Notes: a model not told the origin generated them from the letters alone. A stretch of 64,000 bases of DNA from Streptococcus mitis (GCF_002005545.1 NZ_LBMT01000001.1:890301-954300), one strand, 5' to 3'. Numbered from the stretch's first letter, positions 42,615 to 52,293 are shown. Program-made: numbers and translations.

Positions 42615-43358
42615 ATGCAACAGTATTTTGTCAAAGGCAGCGCTATCTCTCCTGTCACCATCGAGGACAAGGAAACCAGCAAGCATATGTTTCAGGTTAT
42701 GCGCTTGAAAGAAGATGATGAGGTGACTTTGGTCTTTGATGATGGAATTAAGCGCTTGGCGCGCGTGGTCAATGTGGAGGCTCGTCAGTTTGAGCTGGTA
42801 GAAGAACTAGATGACAATGTGGAACTGCCTGTGCAAGTGACCATTGCATCTGGCTTTCCCAAGGGGGATAAGCTGGAGTTTATCACTCAAAAAGTGACGG
42901 AACTAGGTGCCAGCCAAATCTGGGCCTTCCCTGCTGATTGGTCGGTCGCCAAGTGGGACGGCAAGAAATTGGGTAAAAAGGTTGAAAAACTAGAAAAAAT
43001 TGCCCTTGGAGCAGCAGAACAAAGCAAGCGTAATGTTGTCCCAAGTATCAAGCTTTTTGAGAAGAAAGCAGATTTTCTAGCTCAGTTTGACCAGTTTGAC
43101 TCTATCGTAGTAGCCTATGAAGAATCAGCTAAAGAAGGAGAAGCTGCTGCGCTCTTACAAGCAGTCACTGGTCTTGAAACAGGAGCCAAATTGCTCTTTA
43201 TATTTGGACCAGAAGGCGGTCTGTCACCTGCAGAAATCGAAAGTTTTGAATCTAAGGGAGCAGTCTTGGCAGGACTTGGTCCTCGTATTTTGCGAGCAGA
43301 AACAGCACCACTTTACGCCTTATCAGCCCTTAGTGTTTTATTAGAATTAGAGAAATAA
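42615..43358 (+). CDS. rsmE: 16S rRNA (uracil1498-N3)-methyltransferase
   Basis: A 247-residue SPOUT methyltransferase. The N-terminal PUA-like domain (QYFVKGSA) is followed by the knotted SAM-binding C-terminus with IFGPEGGLSPAEI (about 198-210) and LGPRILRAETAP. It is in the conserved prmA-rsmE order. Confidence 0.95.
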   Translation: MQQYFVKGSAISPVTIEDKETSKHMFQVMRLKEDDEVTLVFDDGIKRLARVVNVEARQFELVEELDDNVELPVQVTIASGFPKGDKLEFITQKVTELGASQIWAFPADWSVAKWDGKKLGKKVEKLEKIALGAAEQSKRNVVPSIKLFEKKADFLAQFDQFDSIVVAYEESAKEGEAAALLQAVTGLETGAKLLFIFGPEGGLSPAEIESFESKGAVLAGLGPRILRAETAPLYALSALSVLLELEK

Positions 43359-43368
43359 GAGGAAGAAA

Positions 43369-45165
43369 ATGGAACAAAAACACCGTTCAGAATTTCCAGA
43401 GAAGGAACTTTGGGATTTAACAGCCCTATACCAAGACCGTGAAGATTTCTTGCGTGCAATCGAGAAGGCTCGTGAAGACATCAACCAGTTTAGCCGTGAC
43501 TACAATGGCAATCTTCACACTTTTGAGGATTTTGAAAAGGCCTTTGCGGAATTGGAGCAAATCTACATTCAGATGAGCCATATTGGTAACTATGGTTTTA
43601 TGCCTCAGACGACAGACTATAGCAATGACGAATTTGCCAATATTGCCCAAGCTGGGATGGAATTTGAAACAGACGCCAGCGTAGCTCTGACCTTCTTTGA
43701 CGATGCCTTGGTGGAAGCTGACGAGGAAGTCTTGAACCGTTTGGGAGAATTGCCTCACTTAACGGCAGCCATTCGTCAGGCAAAAATCAAAAAAGCCCAC
43801 TATCTTGGGGCAGATGTGGAGAAGGCCTTGACCAATCTCGGTGAAGTTTTCTACAGTCCGCAGGACATTTACACTAAGATGCGAGCTGGGGATTTTGAAA
43901 TGGCTGACTTTGAAGCCCATGGTAAGACTTATAAAAACAGCTTTGTGACCTATGAGAATTTCTATCAAAACCACGAGGATGCTGAGGTTCGTGAGAAATC
44001 CTTCCGTTCCTTCTCAGAAGGTCTTCGTAAGCACCAAAATACGGCTGCAGCAGCCTATCTAGCCCAAGTAAAGTCTGAAAAACTACTAGCAGATATGAAG
44101 GGTTACGACTCAGTCTTTGATTATCTTCTAGCTGAGCAAGAAGTGGACCGTGCTATGTTTGATCGTCAGATTGACCTCATCATGAAGGATTTTGCGCCCG
44201 TTGCTCAGAGATACCTCAAGCACGTTGCTAAGGTAAACGGTCTTGAAAAGATGACCTTTGCAGACTGGAAATTAGACTTAGATAGCGCCCTAAATCCTCA
44301 AGTGACTATTGACGATGCTTATGAGTTGGTCATGAAGTCGGTAGAACCCTTGGGGCAAGAATATTGTCAGGAAGTTGCTCGCTATCAAGAAGAGCGCTGG
44401 GTGGACTTTGCTGCCAATAGTGGCAAGGATTCTGGTGGTTATGCAGCGGATCCATATCGCGTACACCCTTATGTCCTCATGAGCTGGACAGGTCGTTTGA
44501 GCGACGTTTATACCTTGATTCATGAAATCGGGCATTCTGGTCAATTCATCTTTTCAGACAATCACCAAAGCTATTTCAACGCCCACATGTCGACCTACTA
44601 TGTTGAAGCACCGTCAACCTTCAATGAATTGCTCCTCAGTGACTACTTGGAGCACCAGTCTGACGACCCTCGTCAAAAACGTTTCGCTCTTGCTCACCGT
44701 TTGACAGATACTTACTTCCATAATTTCATTACTCACCTCTTGGAAGCAGCCTTCCAGCGTAAAGTGTATACATTGATTGAAGAAGGAGAAACTTTCGGAG
44801 CAAGCAAACTCAACAGCATCATGAAGGAAGTCTTGACGGATTTCTGGGGAGATGCCATTGAGATTGACGACGATGCAGCTTTGACTTGGATGCGCCAAGC
44901 TCACTACTACATGGGCTTGTATAGCTACACTTACTCAGCAGGACTAGTCATCTCGACTGCAGGTTACCTTCATTTGAAACATTCAGAAACTGGAGCTGAA
45001 GATTGGCTCAATCTTCTCAAATCAGGTGGTAGCAAGACACCACTTGAGTCAGCTATGATTATCGGTGCTGATATTTCAACAGATAAACCACTCCGTGATA
45101 CCATCCAATTCTTGTCTGACACGGTTGACCAGATTATCGCCTACAGTGCCCAGTTGGGAGAGTAA
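43369..45165 (+). CDS. pepF: Oligoendopeptidase F
   Basis: A 598-residue M3-family zinc peptidase that degrades intracellular oligopeptides. The zinc motif HEIGHSGQ starts at residue 385, with the downstream Glu ligand in EAPSTFNELL about 25 residues later. It has family length. AGAGGAAG precedes the start, 10 bp after rsmE. Confidence 0.95.
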   Translation: MEQKHRSEFPEKELWDLTALYQDREDFLRAIEKAREDINQFSRDYNGNLHTFEDFEKAFAELEQIYIQMSHIGNYGFMPQTTDYSNDEFANIAQAGMEFETDASVALTFFDDALVEADEEVLNRLGELPHLTAAIRQAKIKKAHYLGADVEKALTNLGEVFYSPQDIYTKMRAGDFEMADFEAHGKTYKNSFVTYENFYQNHEDAEVREKSFRSFSEGLRKHQNTAAAAYLAQVKSEKLLADMKGYDSVFDYLLAEQEVDRAMFDRQIDLIMKDFAPVAQRYLKHVAKVNGLEKMTFADWKLDLDSALNPQVTIDDAYELVMKSVEPLGQEYCQEVARYQEERWVDFAANSGKDSGGYAADPYRVHPYVLMSWTGRLSDVYTLIHEIGHSGQFIFSDNHQSYFNAHMSTYYVEAPSTFNELLLSDYLEHQSDDPRQKRFALAHRLTDTYFHNFITHLLEAAFQRKVYTLIEEGETFGASKLNSIMKEVLTDFWGDAIEIDDDAALTWMRQAHYYMGLYSYTYSAGLVISTAGYLHLKHSETGAEDWLNLLKSGGSKTPLESAMIIGADISTDKPLRDTIQFLSDTVDQIIAYSAQLGE

Positions 45166-45167
45166 AT

Positions 45168-45332
45168 TAAAAGAGTCTGGGACAAAAGTCTAACCTTAAA
45201 TATAAAAAGCGAACAAAACGAGTTATCTGACACTAAGAATTCTGTTTTGTTTGCTTTTTTTCTAATCTATTGATTTAAAAATTTAGAATAAAGAATTCCT
45301 AAAATCAAAATTTTTTGTCCTGGCCTCTTAAA
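45168..45332. repeat. MITE-like intergenic repeat with nested hairpin
   Basis: Imperfect terminal inverted repeats AAGAGTCTGGGACAAAA (left) and TTTTTGTCCTGGCCTCTT (right) enclose about 160 bp. Inside, AAAAAGCGAACAAAAC (45204-45219) pairs with GTTTTGTTTGCTTTTT (45243-45258), a hairpin that also ends pepF transcription. The same hairpin motif recurs at 56414 and 59103. Confidence 0.55.
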
Positions 45333-45722
45333 TTATTCCCAAAAGCTGTCTTCTTCAGCTTGATCTGAAGAGAAGAGCCAAACTTCTTTGATTTTTCCGT
45401 CTTCAATACGGAAGAGGTCAATCCCGTTCATATTGAGTTCAGTACCATCAGCCCGTGTTCCAAGAAAAGTAACATTAGCTGCTATTAAATCCTTATTGTC
45501 AGAAACCCAATTTGTTATTACCTTAAAGGTTCCATCAGTTTTCTCAGCAAATGTAGCTAGGTGAGTTCCTAGCTTGTCCTTACCAACAACTGAACCAGAT
45601 ATACTATGAGTACCAGGTTGATGCCAGACAATATCGTCTGCCATCGTTTCAAAGACACCAGGAAAGTCACCAGCAATTAAAGCTTGGTTATAAGCATTGA
45701 AAATTTCTAAGTTTGTTGACAT
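45333..45722 (-). CDS. SnoaL/NTF2-like domain protein
   Basis: The protein has 129 residues from MSTNLEIFNAYNQAL. The cone-shaped NTF2 fold is suggested by FETMADDIVWHQPG and GIDLFRIEDGKIKEVW. The substrate is unknown. It is divergent from an HxlR regulator across 150 bp, so it is probably that regulator's target. The start at 45722 has a GAGA ribosome site; the upstream extension lies in the promoter region. Confidence 0.85.
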   Translation of the reverse strand: MSTNLEIFNAYNQALIAGDFPGVFETMADDIVWHQPGTHSISGSVVGKDKLGTHLATFAEKTDGTFKVITNWVSDNKDLIAANVTFLGTRADGTELNMNGIDLFRIEDGKIKEVWLFSSDQAEEDSFWE

Positions 45723-45872
45723 ATCTATTCTCCATTTCTTTTTTATGATATAATTGTAACAGTTACAAATAAAAAAACAAGTAGACACTTTTTCGATATC
45801 TGGTATCAAAAATAGTACTTTTATTGATACTAAAAGATAAATTTTTTTAAAAAAATAGAAAGAAGATATTTT

Positions 45873-46205
45873 ATGACAAATAAAGTGAGTGAGTATGGTA
45901 TTTGTCCATTTGCGACAACGCAGAGGGTTTTAACGGGGAAATGGGCACTGGTAATCATTTATCAGTTGAGTACGGGTACCAAACGATTTAAAGAATTGCA
46001 GAGATTATTGCCTGGGATTACTCAAACTATTTTGACCCGTCATCTCCGTCAATTAGAAAAGGATAAGATTGTTCAACGAAAGGTCTATGCCGAAGTTCCA
46101 CCACGAGTTGAGTACAGCTTAACTGAAATGGGGCAGGAATTCAGAGTTGTTTTAGATGCTGTCGAGAAATGGGGTCTAGATTATATCAAGTTGCTAGAAA
46201 TGTAG
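45873..46205 (+). CDS. HxlR-family transcriptional regulator
   Basis: A 110-residue winged-helix protein with the HxlR signature: CPFATTQRVLTGKWALVIIYQL, then RFKELQRLLPGITQTILTRHLRQLE. HxlR proteins sense aldehydes or redox stress. It is divergently arranged with the NTF2-like gene. Confidence 0.9.
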   Translation: MTNKVSEYGICPFATTQRVLTGKWALVIIYQLSTGTKRFKELQRLLPGITQTILTRHLRQLEKDKIVQRKVYAEVPPRVEYSLTEMGQEFRVVLDAVEKWGLDYIKLLEM

Positions 46206-46216
46206 AGGTATTGACC

Positions 46217-47008
46217 ATGTATCAAAAGTTACTTAGAAAAATAGCAGAAGAAAAACCAAGTTATCATGAGGAAGAAATCCAGTGGTTGCTTGATCATTTG
46301 GGAGATTCTTCTCCAGAAATTCGCGATGAGCTTGTTTTTACAAGCTTTGCTAGAGGGATTCAGGAAGAGCTATTTACACAGGAACAATTTCATTTCATTG
46401 CTGAGGCGGTTTCATCTGATGGAGGACTAGATAAAGAGATTGATAAGGTAGGCTTGTCAACACTTGAACGTTCTTTTAGGGCGCTTATTTATGCAAATCT
46501 CTTGTCTGCTGATGCCAACCAGCAATCGGTTTTTTATCAGGGATTAAATGCAGGAATTCGTAATATCCTTTTAAATCAAGGGTTGTACTATCTTTCAAAA
46601 GAAAAGGATACAACAGGTTTTTCAAGTCAGTATGGTTGGGTTCATGCTTTTGCACATGGAGCGGATTTACTGACAGAGGTGGTTTGTCATCCAGACTTTC
46701 CTAAAACCAGAGTTCATGAAGTATTTGATATACTTGGCCAACTATTTAAAAGAATTGCGATTCGTTTTACAGATGATGAGGATTGGCGTTTAGCAAGAGT
46801 GATCTATGAACCTATTTTACAAGGGAAGTTGGAGCAAGAGCAAGTAGCTTCTTGGATAAAAGCTGTTGATTTTCCGATAGAAGAAAGGGAAGATTTTTAT
46901 AAATTTTCCAACTTCAGATCCTGTCTGTTGGAAGTCTATGTCCAACTTGACCAGAGAAATAGTTTACAAGATGACTTAAAAGAAGCTATCCAGTCTTTTC
47001 AATACTAG
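46217..47008 (+). CDS. DUF2785 family protein
   Basis: 263 residues from MYQKLLRKIAEEKPSY, all-helical, with GWVHAFAHGADLLTEVV near residue 143, the conserved core of DUF2785. Function unknown. It starts 11 bp after the HxlR stop and may be co-transcribed; the frame opening at 46169 overlaps that gene without a ribosome site. Confidence 0.82.
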   Translation: MYQKLLRKIAEEKPSYHEEEIQWLLDHLGDSSPEIRDELVFTSFARGIQEELFTQEQFHFIAEAVSSDGGLDKEIDKVGLSTLERSFRALIYANLLSADANQQSVFYQGLNAGIRNILLNQGLYYLSKEKDTTGFSSQYGWVHAFAHGADLLTEVVCHPDFPKTRVHEVFDILGQLFKRIAIRFTDDEDWRLARVIYEPILQGKLEQEQVASWIKAVDFPIEEREDFYKFSNFRSCLLEVYVQLDQRNSLQDDLKEAIQSFQY

Positions 47009-47075
47009 GGATAAGCTAATAGTACTTATTGAAAGAGTTTCTATTGTATCCTCCTAACTAATAATGAAAACTAAT

Positions 47076-47107
47076 AAAAGAGGTTGAATCATTTTCCAAC
47101 CTCTTTT
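47076..47107 (+). terminator. Terminator after the DUF2785 gene
   Basis: AAAAGAGGTTG (47076-47086) pairs with CAACCTCTTTT (47097-47107). Confidence 0.85.
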
Positions 47108-47149
47108 ATTATGTGACTATTAGTCCGTCTCGCTCCGTTAGGTGCGAGA

Positions 47150-47862
47150 CAAAAAAACCACCCGCTATGCGGGTGCGCGTCGAAGGTTATACCAAAAAAA
47201 CTCCGAACGCGATACAATAAAGGTGTTCAAGCCAATTGTAAAGCGAAAGGAGAAAAATATGGCACAAAAGGCTCATAGTTTATCGCACACAAAGTGGCAC
47301 TGTAAGTATCACATTGTGTTCACCCCTAAGTATAGACGAAAAGTCATCTATAATCAATATCGAAGTAGTTTAGGCGAAATATTTCATCGCTTGTGTAGTT
47401 ATAAAGGAGTTGAAATTATCGAGGGTCACTTAATGCCAGACCATGTACACATGTTAGTAAGTATTCCACCGAGGATAAGTGTTTCGAGTTTCATGGGTTA
47501 TTTAAAAGGAAAAAGTGCACTCATGATGTTTGACAAACACGCCAATCTCAAGTATAAGTTTGGGAATCGGCATTTCTGGGCGGAAGGTTATTATGTGAGT
47601 ACAGTAGGACTTAATGAAGCCACAATTAAGAAATATATTCAAGAACAGGAAAAGCATGATATAGCACTAGATAAATTAAGTGTAAAAGAATATGAGGATC
47701 CCTTTAGGGATAGTGGTAAGTAATACTAAAGCCTCTTTGAGAGGCAAGTGACGAGTCAAGAGCAATAAGGCTTGAACAAAGTGAAAGCCAGCGTCTTTAG
47801 GCGCTGGCTGGTAATTTGGGCTTATAGCCCTGGAACAAACCACCCGTTTGACGGGTGGTCAT
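47150..47862 (+). mobile_element. IS200/IS605-family insertion sequence
   Basis: It contains a single Y1 transposase and subterminal hairpins at both ends: ACCCGC/GCGGGT near 47160-47175 on the left and ACCACCCGT-TTG-ACGGGTGGT (47839-47859) on the right. Unequal end hairpins without target duplication are typical of IS200. The exact ends are uncertain by about 10-15 bp. Confidence 0.85.
47259..47723 (+). CDS. tnpA: IS200-type Y1 transposase
   Basis: A 154-residue HUH/Y1 transposase that cuts and joins single-stranded DNA. The HUH pair is HVHM near residue 68 (MPDHVHMLV), and the catalytic Tyr lies in the C-terminal helix (IKKYIQEQEKH, about residue 131). The ATG at 47259 follows AAAGGAG; the longer frame from 47142 includes the left-end hairpin. 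It is intact. Confidence 0.95.
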   Translation: MAQKAHSLSHTKWHCKYHIVFTPKYRRKVIYNQYRSSLGEIFHRLCSYKGVEIIEGHLMPDHVHMLVSIPPRISVSSFMGYLKGKSALMMFDKHANLKYKFGNRHFWAEGYYVSTVGLNEATIKKYIQEQEKHDIALDKLSVKEYEDPFRDSGK

Positions 47863-47871
47863 GATTGTATC

Positions 47872-48636
47872 TTAATGGAATTGCATACCACCATCAACGA
47901 TAATGGTTTGTCCTGTAATGTAGTTTGAATCTGGCCCTGCAAGGAAGCTGACAGCAGCAGCCACATCTTCTGGTTCAGATAGACGTTTTAGAGTAATATC
48001 TTTTGCAAATGTCTGCATACCCCATTCGTCATCTTTTCCTGCATTTTTACCAACTTCATGAGCGATGTCGTACATCATTGGTGTTTTCACAATACCTGGT
48101 GCGTAGGCGTTAACAGTGATGCCTGAGTCTGCTAAATCACGTGCTAATGTTTGCGTAATTCCACGAACAGCAAATTTGGTTCCACCATAAACAGTTAGAT
48201 TTGGATTACCGACTACACCGGCTTGAGAGGTTGCGTTGATAATTTTACCTCCGTGGCCAAGTGCTTTAAATTGCGCTTGTGCAGCTTGTGAACCCCAAAT
48301 GACACCACCAACATTGATACCGAAAGTGCGTGTAAATTGTTCCTCAGTAATTGTATCGAGAGGAGTAGTTGGAGCAACACCAGCGTTATTTACGACAACA
48401 TTCAAATCACCAAAATGGTCAACAACCTGTTGAAATGCCTGCGCAACTTCTGCCTGTTTCGAAACATCGGCTACGACAGCGAAGGCATTTTCAGCTGATA
48501 ATTCGGCAACAGCTTTTTCAGCTGTTTCAGGATTGTAGTCTAAGACTCCTACCTTAAAGCCATCTTGAACCAATCGTTTTGCGATTGCAAAACCGATTCC
48601 TTGACCTGCACCTGTGACAATAGCAACTTTAGACAT
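47872..48636 (-). CDS. butA: Acetoin reductase / 2,3-butanediol dehydrogenase (SDR)
   Basis: 254 residues from [19 protein letters not shown]. It has a TGAGQGIG cofactor motif, [11 protein letters not shown] and the catalytic YGGTK; it ends in [13 protein letters not shown]. It matches meso-butanediol dehydrogenase/diacetyl reductase. It interconverts diacetyl, acetoin and butanediol to balance NADH. The frame upstream of 48636 lacks support. GAGGAAT precedes the start. Confidence 0.9.
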   Translation of the reverse strand: MSKVAIVTGAGQGIGFAIAKRLVQDGFKVGVLDYNPETAEKAVAELSAENAFAVVADVSKQAEVAQAFQQVVDHFGDLNVVVNNAGVAPTTPLDTITEEQFTRTFGINVGGVIWGSQAAQAQFKALGHGGKIINATSQAGVVGNPNLTVYGGTKFAVRGITQTLARDLADSGITVNAYAPGIVKTPMMYDIAHEVGKNAGKDDEWGMQTFAKDITLKRLSEPEDVAAAVSFLAGPDSNYITGQTIIVDGGMQFH

Positions 48637-48829
48637 ATGATTCCTCCTCGGTATCCACGATACCATTCAAACGTTCATAAAAGAACAGCAAAGTTGTAAA
48701 ATTAGTTCAAATTAGGGAATGAATAACTAATTAGAACTATATTGACATTATATAACTTTAGAAAAAATGTTTCAAATAAATGCTACCGTTTTTATAGAAT
48801 TCTATCCTGAAAATTTCCAATCAATTTTC

Positions 48830-48858
48830 TTGAAACCCTTTCCCTCTTTTGATAGACT
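48830..48858 (+). promoter_or_regulatory. Aquaporin gene promoter
   Basis: -35 TTGAAA (48830-48835), 17-bp spacer, -10 TAGACT (48853-48858), 32 bp before the aquaporin start. Confidence 0.65.
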
Positions 48859-48890
48859 AGTATCTAGTTTTTGAAAAAAGGAGAAAGAAA

Positions 48891-49559
48891 ATGAAAAAAT
48901 TTGTTGCTGAGTTAATCGGTACGTTCATGCTTGTGTTCATCGGAACAGGAGCTGTTGTTTTTGGAAATGGTCTTGAAGGTCTTGGACACCTTGGAATTGC
49001 CTTTGCCTTTGGTTTGGCCATCGTGGTTGCAGCTTACTCAATCGGAACTGTTTCAGGTGCTCACTTGAACCCAGCTGTTTCGATCGCTATGTTTGTAAAC
49101 AAACGTTTGTCATCTTCAGAGCTTGTAAACTATATCCTTGGACAAGTAGTTGGAGCTTTCTTAGCATCTGCTTCTGTCTTCTTCCTCTTGGCTAACTCAG
49201 GTATGTCAACTGCTAGTCTTGGTGAAAATGCCTTGGCAAACGGTGTCACTGTCTTTGGTGGATTCTTGTTTGAAACAATCGCAACTTTCTTGTTTGTCTT
49301 GGTTATCATGACCGTGACTTCAGAAAGTAAAGGAAATGGCGCGATTGCTGGTTTGGTAATCGGTTTGTCCTTGATGGCCATGATTCTTGTCGGATTGAAC
49401 ATTACTGGCCTTTCAGTAAACCCAGCTCGTAGCTTGGCACCAGCTGTCTTGGTAGGTGGTGCAGCCCTTCAACAAGTATGGATTTTCATCCTTGCCCCAA
49501 TCGTTGGTGGAGTTCTTGCAGCCCTCGTTGCGAAAAACTTCCTTGGAACAGAAGAATAA
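48891..49559 (+). CDS. Aquaporin (MIP family)
   Basis: A 222-residue six-helix channel with the two NPA boxes, HLNPAVS near residue 60 and VNPARS near residue 172. The short length and NPARS second box fit the water-type AqpZ branch, not the longer glycerol facilitators. Work on pneumococcal aquaporins suggests roles in water or hydrogen peroxide/oxygen passage; which one applies here cannot be told. AAAGGAGAAAG precedes the start. Confidence 0.93.
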   Translation: MKKFVAELIGTFMLVFIGTGAVVFGNGLEGLGHLGIAFAFGLAIVVAAYSIGTVSGAHLNPAVSIAMFVNKRLSSSELVNYILGQVVGAFLASASVFFLLANSGMSTASLGENALANGVTVFGGFLFETIATFLFVLVIMTVTSESKGNGAIAGLVIGLSLMAMILVGLNITGLSVNPARSLAPAVLVGGAALQQVWIFILAPIVGGVLAALVAKNFLGTEE

Positions 49560-49568
49560 TTGAAACTC

Positions 49569-49607
49569 AAAAAGTCTTGCTCCTCATTTTGAGGAACAGG
49601 GCTTTTT
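49569..49607 (+). terminator. Aquaporin terminator
   Basis: AAAAAGTC...GGGCTTTTT enclosing CCTCATTTTGAGG, followed by T-run. Confidence 0.8.
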
Positions 49608-49613
49608 CGTATG

Positions 49614-49772
49614 ATACTTTTCAAAAATCTCTTCAAACCGCGTCAGCTTCCATCTGCAACCTCAAAACCATGTTTTGAGCTGACTTCGTCAGTCTTATCT
49701 ACAACCTCAAAGCTGTGCTTTGAGCAGCCTGTGGCTAGCTTCCTAGTTTGCTTTTTGATTTTCATTGAGTAT
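49614..49772 (+). repeat. BOX element (boxA-boxB-boxC)
   Basis: It starts ATACTTTTCAAAAATCTC (boxA). A boxB module around CAAAACCATGTTTTGAG and GACTTCGTCAGTC follows. It ends in boxC (GCTAGCTTCCTAGTTTGC to CATTGAGTAT). It is opposite in orientation to the copy at 37724. It lies between aquaporin and queF and overlaps no gene. Confidence 0.93.
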
Positions 49773-49776
49773 GAGT

Positions 49777-50268
49777 TTAACGGTTGTCAATTTTCTCTGG
49801 ATAAAGATCGTGTTGGAAGAGGCGTTGTTCTGCCAAGCCTTCATACTTAGTTCCTGGCTTACCGTAGTTGTAGTAGGGGTCGATTGAGATGCCACCGCGC
49901 GGAGTGAATTTTCCCCAGACTTCTAAATAGCGAGGGTCTAGCAAGTTGACCAAGTCCTTCCCGATGGTGTTGATACAGTTTTCGTGGAAATCTCCGTGGT
50001 TTCGGTAGCTAAAGAGGTAGAGTTTGAGGGATTTTGACTCAACACAGAGCTTGTCAGGGATGTAGGAAATATAAATAGTCGCAAAGTCTGGTTGAGCAGT
50101 GATTGGACACAGTGAGGTAAATTCAGGGCAGTTAAATTTGATAAAATAGTCATTTTCCACATGACGATTGTCAAAGGATTCGAGGACTTCTGGTTGATAT
50201 TCGAAAATGTAGTTGGTTTCTTTGTTGCCTAGTAGGCTTAGGTTTTTCATTTCTTCTTGTTGTGACAT
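49777..50268 (-). CDS. queF: NADPH-dependent 7-cyano-7-deazaguanine reductase
   Basis: This 163-residue T-fold enzyme reduces preQ0 to preQ1. The catalytic Cys is in [11 protein letters not shown] near residue 53, and the QueF motif [16 protein letters not shown] follows. It is the last gene of the queC-queD-queE-queF operon, ending directly next to the BOX element. Confidence 0.95.
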   Translation of the reverse strand: MSQQEEMKNLSLLGNKETNYIFEYQPEVLESFDNRHVENDYFIKFNCPEFTSLCPITAQPDFATIYISYIPDKLCVESKSLKLYLFSYRNHGDFHENCINTIGKDLVNLLDPRYLEVWGKFTPRGGISIDPYYNYGKPGTKYEGLAEQRLFQHDLYPEKIDNR

Positions 50269-50286
50269 GATTTTTTCTTTCTAATC

Positions 50287-51003
50287 TTAAACACCACGTT
50301 GGTTGTCGTAGAGGAGGGTATGCAGTTGAGGAAGGACGCGGACATTGCCCCAGCTATCGTCAGTAGCGACGCGTTCCCAGAGTTCTTTGAGACGATCCAA
50401 TTGGTCTTGGACAATATTACCTGTAGCCTTGGGCTCAGGATTTCCAGCCGATAAGAAGAGGACATCTGGTTGGTAGCGTTCTTGTATGCCTCTGGCAAAG
50501 GCCAAATCTGCATCGTCAAAGACAGGGATTTTAAAGGTGACCTTGTCTGGATCCAGTTGGGAAACGATAAAGTCCAGGGTTTCAAAGTTGACTTCCATCT
50601 TGGATGAAGGAGGTTTGGGACTCAGGGTGACTTGGTCGATGTCTTTCAACCAATTTTGCCAGCGGGAGCCTTGGGTCTCAACAGCTAGAGTGACACCACG
50701 TTCCTTGAGTTTAGTGACGAGTTCAGCCATGTTGGCTGCTAGGATAGCAGGATTTCCTCCAGATAGGGTGACGTAGTCGTAGCTTCCTAGTTTATCCAAG
50801 GCAGCAATGACCTCGTCAGCTGTCATGCGAGTTGGTTTTTCAGAACCATCCCAAGTAAAGGCAGAATCGCACCAGTCGCAGTGGTAGTCGCAACCTGCAG
50901 TGCGGACAAACATGGTTTTCTGCCCGATTGCACGGCCTTCGCCTTGAAAGGTTGGGCCAAAAATTTCCAAAACTGGTAGTTTGAGGACACGTTCCCTAGT
51001 CAT
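50287..51003 (-). CDS. queE: 7-carboxy-7-deazaguanine synthase
   Basis: This 238-residue radical SAM enzyme carries CDYHCDWCD (Cx3Cx2C cluster motif, about residues 34-42) and SGGNPA near residue 80. It forms 7-carboxy-7-deazaguanine from the QueD product. It overlaps queD by 8 bases. Confidence 0.95.
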   Translation of the reverse strand: MTRERVLKLPVLEIFGPTFQGEGRAIGQKTMFVRTAGCDYHCDWCDSAFTWDGSEKPTRMTADEVIAALDKLGSYDYVTLSGGNPAILAANMAELVTKLKERGVTLAVETQGSRWQNWLKDIDQVTLSPKPPSSKMEVNFETLDFIVSQLDPDKVTFKIPVFDDADLAFARGIQERYQPDVLFLSAGNPEPKATGNIVQDQLDRLKELWERVATDDSWGNVRVLPQLHTLLYDNQRGV

Positions 51004-51439
51004 CTAACCACTCCCGTCTAAACTCTGCAAAGGCAGTTGGAGTTTCATAGAGGCGAACGTATTCCAAACGGAGACCGCGCTCGGCTGGCAACTCTTGGTT
51101 CATGGTTTGGAAAATCCAGTAAACCATATTTTCAGCAGTCGTGTTCATATAGGGAAGAGTTTCGTTTAGATAGCGATGATCCAAGTGGGGCTCTAAGTAG
51201 TTCTTGTAGATGGCTTTGATGTCTCCGAAATCGTAGGTCATGCCGCGTTCATCTAAAAAACCACTGACAGCAATCTGCAGATGATAGGTGTGACCATGAA
51301 GGGATTTGCATTTTCCCTCATAGTGAAAGAGGTGATGGGCAGCATCAAAGGTAAATTCTTTGGAGACTAGAGTCCGATAAGGATTGTAAACGAGAGATTC
51401 TCCAGTTTCCTGTTTGATTTCTTTGGGTGCAAAAAACAT
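50996..51439 (-). CDS. queD: 6-carboxy-tetrahydropterin synthase
   Basis: 147 residues from [10 protein letters not shown]. Zinc ligands are in FDAAHHL and LHGHTYHL, with a further HLDHRYLNE motif. The start at 51439 shares a base with the queC stop; the longer frame lies inside queC. Confidence 0.95.
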   Translation of the reverse strand: MFFAPKEIKQETGESLVYNPYRTLVSKEFTFDAAHHLFHYEGKCKSLHGHTYHLQIAVSGFLDERGMTYDFGDIKAIYKNYLEPHLDHRYLNETLPYMNTTAENMVYWIFQTMNQELPAERGLRLEYVRLYETPTAFAEFRREWLDD

Positions 51440-52092
51440 TAGTCCTCTCCTTTCTGTGAGAGATAAACATCTAGACCATGTTGACGTAGGTGGCAGGCTG
51501 GGCAATCTCCACAGCCACTTCCGATAATCCCGTTGTAGCAGGTTAAGGTCTTTTCACGAACATAGTCAAAGGCACCGAGTTGGTCGGCTAATTCCCAAGT
51601 TTCAGCCTTGTCTAGCCACATGAGAGGTGTTTGGATAACAAAGTCGTAATCCATGGCAAGATTGAGGGTAACATTAAGGGATTTGACAAAGACATCCCGA
51701 CAATCGGGGTAGCCTGAGAAGTCTGTCTCGCAGACACCTGTCACGATATCTTTAATGCCTCGTTGCTTAGCAAGGACGGCCGCAAAGGATAGAAAGAGGT
51801 GGTTGCGACCATCAACGAAGGTATTGGGAATCTCTCCCTCTTTTTGCTCAATCTCTAGATCAGAAGTCAAGGCATTTTCAGTGATTTGCCCCAGCAGAGA
51901 CATATCTAGGATATGATGACGAATCCCCTGTTCCTTAGCGATTTCTCTAGCAACTTGAATTTCGAGGTGATGGCGTTGGCCGTAGGCAAAGGTAACGGCT
52001 TCGACCGTTTCATAGTGTTCTTTAGCCCAAAAGAGGCAGGTTGTAGAATCTTGACCGCCACTAAAGACGACCAAGGCTGATTGACGTTTCAT
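51439..52092 (-). CDS. queC: 7-cyano-7-deazaguanine synthase
   Basis: 217 residues from [13 protein letters not shown]. It has an N-type ATP pyrophosphatase motif (SGGQDSTT) and C-terminal zinc cysteines ([19 protein letters not shown]). It is the first gene of the queuosine precursor operon and sits under a preQ1 riboswitch. The start is chosen because the upstream codons lie in the riboswitch leader; AAGGAGT precedes it. Confidence 0.95.
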   Translation of the reverse strand: MKRQSALVVFSGGQDSTTCLFWAKEHYETVEAVTFAYGQRHHLEIQVAREIAKEQGIRHHILDMSLLGQITENALTSDLEIEQKEGEIPNTFVDGRNHLFLSFAAVLAKQRGIKDIVTGVCETDFSGYPDCRDVFVKSLNVTLNLAMDYDFVIQTPLMWLDKAETWELADQLGAFDYVREKTLTCYNGIIGSGCGDCPACHLRQHGLDVYLSQKGED

Positions 52093-52129
52093 AATACTCC
52101 TTCCAAAATGGGAAATGTTTAGAGCACGC

Positions 52130-52202
52130 AAAAAGCTCCCATGAGGGAGCTAAAAAATACCAAATCGAGGTTTTTTTTAGCGATGGCGTGTCCCAAACAT
52201 CG
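52130..52202 (-). promoter_or_regulatory. PreQ1-I riboswitch with terminator
   Basis: On the minus strand CGATG and CATCG (52202-52198 and 52185-52181) form P1 around a 12-base loop containing TGGGA. It is followed by CTAAAAAAAACC, whose CC can pair with loop Gs, the class-I preQ1 pseudoknot pattern. A terminator follows: AGCTCCC/GGGAGCT (52151-52145 with 52140-52134) and a T-run. It would switch off queCDEF when preQ1 is present. Confidence 0.82.
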
Positions 52203-52293
52203 TAATATTCTACCTATAGTCTAGCATATTTTTTGAAAAATGGCAAAGGGCAAGAAAAAAGAGACCAAAGCAAGTACTTGGTCTCTCGTGTGA

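Noticed and set aside
43426..43758. Minus-strand 110-codon ORF in pepF
   Set aside because: Shadow of the oligoendopeptidase gene; no ribosome site or conserved features.
47142..47258. Upstream extension of the IS200 transposase frame
   Set aside because: It covers the left-end hairpin and lacks a ribosome site; the ATG at 47259 behind AAAGGAG gives the normal family length.
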